Both the position numbers and the translations under genes were made by a program. Below the pieces are notes generated by a model. That model was not told the origin of the DNA. It did no database searches and saw only the letters and a program-made list of their open reading frames with translations. A DNA stretch of 64,000 bases from positions 10,396,001 to 10,460,000 of the forward strand of contig NC_135558.1 of NCBI RefSeq assembly GCF_964340395.1, read 5' to 3'. This document shows positions 29,191 to 40,728 of this stretch, piece after piece. Numbering within the stretch: position 1 is the first letter of the stretch; the number at the start of each line of letters is the position of its first letter. This DNA comes from Glandiceps talaboti. Taxonomy: Eukaryota; Hemichordata; Enteropneusta; Spengelidae.

Positions 29191-29767
29191 AGTGTTCTTT
29201 TGACAGTGGACACATCACATATTCCATACAAGACTATAAACACCACTGCATTCATGCTTCCAATGCTTTATTTGCAGTAACAGATAAACTGACAAACGAC
29301 ATGTTACAAATCAGAAGTACATGTATTTCAGAAATTTCAATAGACTATTACTTTGTAAAGGCACAGCATAGGACTGTACTCTAACTTGATCCAAATGCTC
29401 TCAAAATAAGGCTATGATCTGTTGTAATTTTATGTCACTATGTAAGTTTATAATGTATGCTTGAGAAAATGTAGCTTGTGTGTATGATAATACTGCTTGA
29501 GCTTCTTTGGCTTTTGTTGGGTATCCAATGCATAGTTGTTTATATCAACTCACTGGATTTCAAACTGCTTGGTAACAGTGAGTTGAAATGGTGGGAGGTG
29601 TGTATGTCAAATCAAGCAATATTCTCTGATATGCCCAAACTCAAAATATTATTTTATTGTCATATTTTTTCAAGGCTAGTGTGTTTCTTTGTAGGAGCTC
29701 AATCTCTCCAACATTGACAATGTCATTGAAGGATTTGTTGTAGTATTATACATGGAAATGATATATA
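29191..29767. other. No gene recognised
   Basis: Unique AT-rich sequence. An open frame at 29478-29717 has no recognisable domain or splice context. Confidence 0.4.
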
Positions 29768-29807
<40 letters not shown>

Positions 29808-30184
29808 TGTGTACATACGTGTACGTACATACATACATATTTATGTGTACATACGTGTGTATGTATGTATGTATGTATGTATGTATGTATGTATGTATGT
29901 ATGTATGTATGTATGTATGTATGTGTGTATGTATGTATGTATGTGTGTATGTATGTATGTGTGTATGTATGTGTGTATGTATGTATGTATGTATGTATGT
30001 ATGTATGTATGTATGTGTGTATGTATGTGTGTGTGCATGTATGTATGTATGTATAAATGTGTGTATGTATGTATGTATGTATGTATGTACATGTATGTGT
30101 GTGTGCATGTATGTATGTATGTATGTATGTATGTATGTATGTATGTATGTATGTGTGTGTGTATGTATGTATGTGTGTGTGCAT
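29768..30184. repeat. (GT)n/(TATG)n microsatellite
   Basis: (GT)n at 29770-29815 grades into (ATGT)n up to 30184 with GTGT interruptions. All long ORFs here (His-Thr-Tyr-Ile and Cys-Met-Tyr-Val types) are repeat translations. Confidence 0.97.
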
Positions 30185-30910
30185 GACTCTGTGCCTATAA
30201 GTGTATGACTGTCTGAGTCTGTGTGTGTGTGTTTCACATAAATTCTTTAATTTGTGAATATTAGTTTATACCGGTATTTCCCTGACTTGAATATAAATTT
30301 TCAAAAAAAATCTTCATCTTTGTTGAAAAAACTTGCTTAAATATACATATAAATTTCAATATAAAGTTGATGACTGCATTGCCAACACAACGCTTCATCA
30401 GGTAAACTCTTAAACAAAACTGCTGTAGTGTACAGATACTTGAGAAGTTGTGACCAGTATCTCTTGCTCCACACTTTGAAGTGGAAAGATGCCCTCGAGC
30501 GTAGAGTGTTACAACTTTTAGTCTGGGCATAATTGTTGCACGATGCCTGACTATCTCAAAGTAATTTGAAATTTTGATGCTAACAGAGTAAATGATTCAA
30601 ACTTTTCTAAAGTATATGAGATCAGTATGAAGATCTACATGTGTGTCACTTCCCCATTTTGCCAAACATTTAAGACTTTGCAATCAACTTGTATTTGAAG
30701 TGTGAGTCCGGATAGTGGGTTTATATATCTGATGTTGTTGTATTAATATACTTTTGTATATTTGAACAAAGTGAACTTTCAACTGGCCATAATTGTGATA
30801 ACATGAACATAATGAAGAATATCCAATTTCCATAGTATGGTTCGTTCTTTTGTTATTCAAATCTAGTAATTTACATATGTTGTTAATGTTACTTTAACTA
30901 AATGTCTTAA

Positions 30911-31444
30911 AGGGGAATGCCACTACAAGAAAGAAAGGTATTTTCAGAAACGTTGAGTTCTGGTGAGCCAGAAATTCATGATTTCACATCACATATATAT
31001 ATATCATGTGATTGCCAATAAACATGATAATAAAATGATACTTTTTTCATCTCTTTGGACTCATGGGATTTAGGGGGCATGAATATTTATTAGATGAACA
31101 ACAGCTGTTCATTATTCCTAAGTACTTATTACCTTCAGTCATGATTACTTATTGGTCAATGTTTGCCTCATGGGAGTCAGCAGACATGCATATGTATGTA
31201 TTAGATAACACTAAATATTCATGACTCTTTAGTGCTTATTAATTCAGTCATGAATATTTATTGTTCATCTAATGCATATACATGTCTAAGTCCCATGAGG
31301 CAACAGTTGATCACTGTGATAACAATTGAGGTTAAAAAAAAGTTTTGATTTGGCAAAATTTATGTGATGAGATCGAAATCATGAAATGATGCCAGTATCC
31401 AAAGTTTGAGAAAATACCTTTATTTTCGTGAGTGGTGTTCCCCT
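30911..31444. mobile_element. TTAA-flanked MITE, 534 bp (piggyBac/Kolobok-like)
   Basis: Left end AGGGGAATGCCACT and right end AGTGGTGTTCCCCT are inverted with two mismatches. Further inverted matches follow inward (GGTATTTTC, CATGATTTC). TTAA lies immediately outside both ends (30907-30910 and 31445-31448). The interior has more inverted blocks (CATGAATATTTATT, AGATGAACAA, CCTCATGGGA). There is no ORF, so it is non-autonomous. TTAA targets are known for piggyBac and Kolobok; which one is not decided. Confidence 0.75.
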
Positions 31445-32269
31445 TTAATAAGTTTACCCTTTGCAGTGACTGACACCATTTTATCCTAGTCAGCCTGGTC
31501 AGAAATAATTATTTCAGAGATGTACAAAATGTATAATACTCAATTAATATAACATACCCTTATTCCCATAGGCTGTTTCTACAACCGTGGTTGTATACAA
31601 TAGTTTTATCAGTTAAAAAAATTCACCCAAAGTTCACATAAAGTGGTTTTTAAAAAAAAAATGTTTTAACGTGTTTTGGTTAATGCATAGAGCATCTATA
31701 TGGTTAAAGGCACAACTGAAGATTGTGAAAAACAATTTCTCAAATATCACTGAGCAATGTTAATTTAACCTTGCATGCTCAAAGTAGCTTTCTTTGTTCC
31801 ATGTATATGGGAAGGTAAGATTCGGTTGCTAGGTCCCTTTGTCAGTAATGGAGGAGTGATGGGCTGGAAGGTCGTTTTTCATCAAATGCATAACATCTCA
31901 TCATGCATTTTTGTAACAAATAGCATAGTCTATGAGTAATATCACTTTTAAAAAACTGGGGCTTTATCAAATCTATGCAAACATATGTGTAACTTTTTAT
32001 GTTGTTGTTCATGTCAGGTGTCCATTGTTTTCCAGCTGCGTAGTATGGTTTATAATACTGTATTTATCATAAACTTGAAAAGGGCACTAACTTAATTTTA
32101 CAAGAGAGATGTTATTCATCACTGATCTGTCTATAACTATGTTTTAACATCTATCCAGTAAACCGCTAGTAAATAATTATAAAAGACTGATTTTTGAAAT
32201 GAAAATGTGCTGACGAATCATTAGCTATAATCAACATCTTACATGACTACCTAGGCATACGTAGCTAAC
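31445..32269. other. 3' flank of CAP-LIM gene A, no gene recognised
   Basis: AT-rich unique sequence without coding signal. Confidence 0.4.
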
Positions 32270-32275
32270 TTTATT
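32270..32275 (-). terminator. Candidate poly(A) signal of CAP-LIM gene A
   Basis: TTTATT on the plus strand (AATAAA on the minus strand), 31 nt past the stop codon. It would give a very short 3' UTR, so a later signal is possible. Confidence 0.35.
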
Positions 32276-32305
32276 TTCTCTAGCCGATCAGTCTATTGGT
32301 TGTAT

Positions 32306-32380
32306 CTAGATACATTTGCTACAGTATGGGTTATTGTCTTTCTTGTAGAACGACTCGCCCTCTAGCAGTGCATCACAACC
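32306..32380 (-). CDS. CAP-LIM A exon 8 (LIM2, end, stop)
   Basis: 75 nt coding [20 protein letters not shown] and SKCI then TAG. Acceptor ATTGCAG. Confidence 0.88.
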   Translation of the reverse strand, partial: GCDALLEGESFYKKDNNPYCSKCI

Positions 32381-32499
32381 CTGCAATGAAGGAGGAAAGA
32401 CATGAATGTAACTGATTAGGAGATTGACAGACAAACTAGATAGACAGACAGATAGACAGACAGACAGACAAACAAACAGACATGTATGCAGACAGACAT

Positions 32500-32536
<37 letters not shown>

Positions 32537-35500
32537 GATAGATGCATACATACATACATACATAATATACATACATACATACATACATACATACAGACAG
32601 ACAGACAGACATACATACATACATACATACATACATACATACATACATACATACATACATGATTTTTTTCAGAAAATGGTAGCCAGTTTTGTCATCTTCA
32701 TGTGTGAGCAATATAGCGCCAATAGCGGCAGTTTCCAAAAAAACCTTCGTTTTTTTTCAATTTCATTATCTCATTAATTTCATCTAAATATCCAGTACAT
32801 GCGGTCGGTACTCACAGTGTGGCAAGAGTAAGGAAAACTTTGTTTATATACCTTGCATTTGAAGCAATCCGGATGCCAGGCTTCCCCCAGTGCATTTACC
32901 CACTTGGTGTCAATCTTTTCTTTGCAGCCGTAACACTTTTCTGGTTTCTTCTTTCCGCCCATAAACAACTCCTCATAGTCTGAAAGTGTGGGAGGACAGT
33001 TTTATAGTCGACGAGATTTACAGTATATACGTACAAACATATATACCTTCAAATGTTATGAGTACATGTCAAACATTCTGAACGAATTAAGACTGATGTA
33101 ATTTTAAGTTAATGCATTCGATGGCTGAAATCTGAATTATATCTGATGCTAAATTAATATTTCTTCTATCAAATCTATATTTTATGAATTGGCAATACTT
33201 GTCAATATTTATCACAATTAATGACAATTATCTATTGACGTGTCTACACTCCAGAAATAAAATCCTGTCCGCACTTTTAAGTCCTTTTTGAAGACAGAAT
33301 GCGTTTCGAGGACAAATTTCCCTAACAATCGAAGTTGTTTAATTCTCTCCCACGTTTTGCCACGTGAAACCTTTTTCCCGGTCCTTATGAAATAATGAAA
33401 TATATTTGGATGGATTGACGGTTGGGTCACCATCTTATTTTCAAGGAAATCGTTAAAATTGTATTTTTTTTCATAGAGTTATACGTAATTAATACAGTGA
33501 CATTCTAAAATTACTAAATTTTGATTTTGAACCTTAATTCAGCAGTTTTTAATATTAATTTTACCAAAGAATGAGTTGGAGTTTTCTTGAAGAAAGTAAC
33601 ACCAAATCATTAAAGAGATTATATCTAAGGCGTGTCGTATGTTAAAACAATATTTTCCAGTTGGGCTTATTGTTGAATGTCAGTTAAAATATTTTTGCCA
33701 GAATACCAGACTTATTTCAAACGCCATTAATTTTAATTACCTTCTTTACAGTAGGGTTTCCCTTCTTTCTGGAAGAATGGTCCATCAAACGGTTTCTTAC
33801 ACTCCGTACACACAAAACACTTGGCGTGCCATTTCTGCTCCATAGCCGATATGATTTGCTGAACCGGACAAATGGAAATAATTATTATCAACATGGCTGT
33901 TTAAGTCGCACTTTGTCGAACGTTTAAAGAAGTATTTCTTTATAATCCGTTACAATTTGCGTCCACCCACTTCGTCTATTTTAAAATATCACAAGTCATA
34001 AGTCGAAATACATCCGTTACCCATTTTTGCTTATATAATGCCAACGCAACGAATGAGCGCAGAATGTCACGGATTCTTTGTTATGAGATTATTACACTGT
34101 TTAATCTCAACTACATCAGTATTACATGTTATCCTAGCATATCAACTATTCATGTACGTGTCCCCCCACCCCACCCCCACCCCACCTCATCTGCACGACA
34201 TCGTCATGTCCTCTTGACACCATACTAATCACCGGACCATCCCCTGTGTATTCAAGCACAAACATACCGGATCATTGTCACGAGTTCTTGACCCAGACAG
34301 ACAGACAGCAAATTAACTACTGTAGCACTAGTTTATCACAAGGGGCTGGGTTGACGTGGGAATCCATGCATCCAATCATGAGACAATCAATTAAGATTTC
34401 AATCATCCGTCACGGTAAACATATTGTGGATATTTTCACTCACCCCAATCACGGGATCGTCACATGCAGCACATGTTGGCGCCTGTTTCTTATAATCGTC
34501 TGCACAAAGAGTACGACCGTCTTTAGTTTCATAGAAACTAGTCACTTGTTTCTTGCACTCATCACAGTATACCGGCCCACTGTAAAAGAAAAATAACACC
34601 ATCTTCATCAACAATATTACGGTTTTCAACACTAAACTTTTCTTCTCTCAAACGACATGAGCACATACTCTGAAAGTTTTGTAAAGAATTGTACAGAACA
34701 AAACTAGACAGAAGTCTGTTATTAATTTGTTGACAGAATGCTTCTCAAAGCAATGTTTTTCTTAACAATTAATTTGTGCAATTTTGCCATTCTACTGCTA
34801 TAAGAACTGTATATGATTGATTCTAAATTTTTAGTACAGGTTTACTTAAAATGTGACTGTTCGACATTTATGTATCAATGAGTAATAATCGGGTAAACAT
34901 GTTGTGAAAATATATTTCTTACGTACAATTAAGTCATGACTGTCTTTAACAGCAGACGTCTTATTTAGGGTTCGTGCTTCAAAATATTCTGTTCTTCAAC
35001 TCAAAGGCATATTATTGTATAAATTTATGTACTTACGTTCTCTTTTTAGAGTCGGAAGATTTGTCATCATCGTCTGATGGAACAGCACCTTTGCCACTGT
35101 GTAATATAAAAATAAAAAAAATAAAAAAATCTTCACCATTAGATACAGACAGAAAGACAATGAAAACGTGATGTACACAAGGAATCTTTGGAACACAAAG
35201 GGGTTTAAAAACTATCAACAATCCGTCTATTAAAACCAACCAACCAACCAACCAGCAAACAAACAAACAAACAAACAAACAGACAGACAGACAGACACAC
35301 ACACACACACACAAACAAACAAATGGGGAAAAACAAGCAAATAAATAAATAAACAAACACACATAAACAAACAAACAAACAAACAAACAAACAAACAAGC
35401 AAACAAACTCAGTACCAAACCTTACAGCTAACCCAGAATACATGTAAGTTGAATTTTACGTTTCACAACACGATTAAACTGTTATTGACATGAACAGACA

Positions 35501-38500
35501 TACACCAGTTGTAAAGTTTTCGAAAAAAGTAACGTATCATGACCACAACAGCAACAGACAACGTCGTTGTTAAAAAACAGAAGAAACTATCCGGTCATCG
35601 TTTGATGGCGTCCTACCTCGAGCGGAAAACGTTATTTTCATATTGATCCTTCATGTTACCAGGTGGTTGATAATTTGCTACGATGAAAACACGACCATCC
35701 TTGGCCTTCACCTTGCCGATACCAAATTCAGTGCTGCTTTTCCAAACCAACTGCGTAAAGTGACCTGACGAAAAACGATAAAATTAAAACCATTGCAATT
35801 ACATGCTTGTGATGTTTATATAGAATATAAACTGAAGCGATCAAGGTCGAGTTTCATCACGGTGTTTGTTTGTGTCGGCTTTATCACAAGTTTATGATGT
35901 TTTACTTTTGATTGACAAAATAATGATATCAGTCATCAGTTATTCGTCAAATGGAATGTACAGTAGAATAGACTAGATATATGTCATTCTCGCAAACCAG
36001 AGTTGTTATTTCTACCACTACATTTTGAAATATCCTGTGGGGAGGCTCGTTAAGAACGTTGCCGTAAAACAGGCTGTGGTTTGCGACGATGGATATATGT
36101 ATGCCATATGCAGTATTGTGACCACTCATATCGAGTTTCTGTGATATGTAGGGCCACACAAAGCTAATTTACGCGCGATTTCGCCAAATATAGGACAAAA
36201 TGGCAGCAGTAGAGATAGTGTAATCATGCAGAACCCTTTTGAGATATGTCACAGGTGTCCTTAAAAGACCAACATCGCAAGGGAAATACGAATTCTAAAA
36301 CGGCATAATAATAAAACTGCTCAGTCGGTCAGACAATTATCATTTTCTTGCACACACCTCATGTAACGTAGCAGTAATAATATTTTAGAATGTACAACAT
36401 TATTCATGTCAAATTAATAAAATCAAACGATATACATATAATCAGTTAAGTCAATGTGTCAGCAGGCCAAATGTCTCTAGTGTCGACAATAGGAAAATGA
36501 CTGAAGTCAGCACCTGCGGCAACAACTTTTATAACGCGTACGTTTTGTTTTCTTTGTCGACAGTACAGAAAATGCTAGTATATTTTGAAAATATTCTTAA
36601 CGATGCCACCCCTTTATATAGCAGAATCGACCACTCCCATCTGTGCATATTGTTGTCCGTGGAATTTTATTGCAAAGTTTAATTCATATGTGTGTTGGTC
36701 GTTAAATCTCTACTTATTAATTTTATGACTCCCTGCAAATGGTACGTGTATCTATTCCCCTGCAAATATCCCGGAGGCAGCTTGGTCTCAAATATCAGCC
36801 TTCAACAATTCAAGTTCGCCGGTATTCGCGAACACAATGCTATTATTATGTCCAACGGTGTGATACACATACTGTAACTTTAGTAAACATAGGTTTGGCG
36901 GAACGTACTCACGTTACCCATAGAAATGTCCTGGGTGTGGTTGTCCACTCCAAGCTTGACAAATCGATCAAGTGAAGCCGACTTTGTGTTGTATTCTTTG
37001 GCCACTGCCCAACCCGAGTCGTATTTTCCAACCTATCTGAGATAGATTACGTCGATCGAATTGTTCACTTTATAGGATGGATAAAGACTATAATTTCCAC
37101 CTCCCTTTTTATCTCTATATCGTCACCAATTTGGTGTTGTATGTGATTTTTTTATTGTATACTTATACTTTTGTAAACTTAAAATAAACAAACAAAAAGT
37201 ACAAAATTCATTACAAAATATTAATGCAATAAATTGTCTGGACAGAGTCATAGCACTACTAGAGTTTGCAAACAGTAAAAGTGTGTGTTTTTTTAATATT
37301 TGATTTTAAATAAATGTATATGCATTTTAAATTTCGGGAACGGCTTTGAATAAAACGTGTAACGATTGAAAACTATAGCTGGCTAATCCCAATCCACGCA
37401 AGTGATGTTTATGAGATCACAATGGATTAATTCTCTATATAATGTTTAATCTTTGTGTAACACCCCCGTGTACTGTACGAAATGTACAATCCGACGTAGA
37501 TTCTCTGGAGCACGAAATACTCTAACCTGAATAATTGATTACATTTAAGAAATACACATTTCACAGCTGAGACCAAATAATTGTCAATTTCACGCATGGA
37601 ATAACTACTATACTATAGATGACAAAGGTTTTTCAAAAAATTACAGAAGAAACACCGATATTTATGGAATTGTAACTGAAAAAAACCCCACGTTTCGTGA
37701 GTCATTTATACAGCAGACACACATCCAGCTGGACTGTTGTATCACGTGTGTATGACGTCATTGGTCTGACTAGTGACGTAGCAAAGGTAGAACTTCAAGG
37801 ATCTAATCTCTCCAAACACACTTCCTGATTATGCGGTATCAAGGAAATTGACAATTTATGGCATCTAAATTTAAAGTCCTGGAATATTGTCAAATTATGG
37901 AAATGAATAATGAATTAATATATCACTAGACATCTGTCATAGTTAATATTGACATAGTTCCCTATGATATTATTATAAAAGTAAAATATTTGAATAAAGG
38001 GCATGACAAACCATTTATCAATTTTTACCGATTCTATGAATATAATTAGACTGAGCTAGGATATTACATTTGATGGAAATATCTGTTATATACGTGCTAC
38101 GACTTGTAATTTTACTATGTCTGTTCGTCAATCGCTTTATATGCTAGTAATGAGCAGTTAGTTAAAATTTAAAATGAATGAAGAAAGAACGTTGGTTTGT
38201 GATAGTTATTCTTCCTGGTATTAACTACATACGAAGAATTTGGGTATATGAAATTGCAGGCCCGGCCCCACCCCTCCTGTGCTCTAAGGCTAAGCACGTC
38301 TCTTATATGTATTATTATTATTTTTATTATTATTATATACTTTATTGTCATGCTAAATTTACATGAAATTACCCACTGTCATTAAATTGATCACTTACCG
38401 ATGCAAACAAATAAAAACAGCAATTTAAAGTAAATTCAAAATGTTACGGATTATCAACCTTGTGCCACTTGTTTCATGTCTTGTTTTGTTTTAAATCTCA

Positions 38501-39372
38501 TCAAATTCTGATCACTTCTTAGTATGATGTTTAAAGGTATTTTAATTTTTGATACCCAATATTTATTTGGCAATTAATGGACCTACTGTTTTTACAACGT
38601 TGTAACTGTGATATTATTGAAAACAAAACGAATGTTATTTTTGTGAAAACAGACATGGTGCATATATTGCTAAGGCCAATACAAAAAGTTGTTTGGTTGT
38701 GGTTACCCGACTTCCACCTAGTTTTTCACGCCGACCTTAAACATATTTTTACGTATTCGAGAATAATAATAATAATATCGCGAAAATCGGGAAGTCTCGC
38801 AATAAATAGTGGGTGCGGAAACTGACATCAACTTAAAAATACAATATAAAACTATTCTTCCAATCTGTAATGGCTGCACATCTGATAGGAAGAAACTTTG
38901 ATAAACAACACAGAGACCATTTGGAAAACAATGCAAACCTAAACTAGACACTCACACATGAAAAAAATATAATAAAATAAAAAATCTACCTACCCCACCT
39001 ATTTTAAAATTGAATGTAATCGGAACCACACAATTTTATTTTACGCCTAACACCTGTTTAACCGCAGACAAATTTAGCAATATGCATTTGATTGTATTGT
39101 CACAGTGTGTTTATATTTGTCTGTGACATGACACAGTTCTCAGTTGAAAACAATCTCTACTTGTTCCGTCTAGCCCTAATCTGAACTCACCGGTGTTTCG
39201 TGTTTGTGCTCGGCACAATTCATCATCAGGGATTTCAATATATACACAATTATACACAATTATATATCTAATTTATTTTACTTAATCCAAGAAATTAGGA
39301 GGATAAGTCTACTATGGATTAGACTCTTCTACTAATATTACATTGATCACTGTTCTCTCCACAGAGACGCCG

Positions 39373-39452
<80 letters not shown>

Positions 39453-39559
39453 TTAGCAGTTTCATTTGAACAATAGAATAAACAGTAAAGAGTTTCTAGA
39501 TGTATATATATATACATACATCTATATATATACACACATACACACACAATCACACACAC

Positions 39560-39653
<94 letters not shown>

Positions 39654-40642
39654 TGAGTATTTAAAAACCAGTCAATTCATCTCCATGTATCCATTTATCT
39701 CGTCACATGTTAAAGCCCCTGACATTAACAGCTTTGAATTAAATGTAATGTACACATGATATATGTAATTAGTGATGACACTTCAACCAGTAAACACTAC
39801 CCATTGCATTTTAATCTGGTTCAGATCAACGTGCTTATAATTTGTATAAGACAGGCTGTGTTGTTGGAGGTTAAATAAATATGTACTGCAACAGATGGTG
39901 TTGAATGTATATCTAGGTTTAGACTACTAGTATATTTAATCGTGAATGCTGCAATGTTTGCAATGTGTTGTATTTAATTGACACATGTATGTTAATTTGG
40001 GAGGAGAAAGTTCTAGATTTGACTTGATCTCAGTGAAGAGAAAGTATTGACTTGGAAACACCCTTTTATAGTGTAAGGACCTTTACATTCGCATGGTACT
40101 TCTGCGTGTAACTACTTGCGCCTATGTATTTAGATCTAATAGCTTTCCTTAATGAGTTAAATGATGACTCATGGCATTGTCTATTTGCACATCTAGATAC
40201 GATAGTTTGACTTCGTCAAGTCAACGAATACTCGGTCACGCTGTTCGTTCCCCCGGTGCTGGCATGGCAAGACATCACCAGACTCAATGTGATAGCTGCA
40301 GGTGTACTCATCAATTATTATATTAAACTAATTACCATAGTCATCAGGAAGGTTACATAATATTCCCAGAACTCACTTGATTTGCACATATACACGCAAT
40401 ATGTATACAAATAACCCAGGCATGAAATTGTTGTCATGAAAACAATAGAACCTGGAAGCTGCGCTTTTCATCCGCGTTGAGTATCCCATATCACCTCTGT
40501 CCACGGATCTACATTCAACTGATATTGTGAAATAGATGGCGTGGCCTTACAAATCAATTATTTATGTAATGAACCGACGGAGACTCTACTGGTGCATGTA
40601 CATATGAATATATACATATCCACATGCATACACACAGACTCC

Positions 40643-40728
<86 letters not shown>

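Noticed and set aside
29723-30237. Overlapping long ORFs rich in His-Thr-Tyr-Ile or Cys-Met-Tyr-Val
   Set aside because: Pure translation of a GTAT microsatellite, open in several frames on both strands.
36739-36975. Plus-strand frame with [16 protein letters not shown] resembling a reverse-transcriptase stretch
   Set aside because: Too short, and flanking frames do not give further LINE landmarks with confidence.
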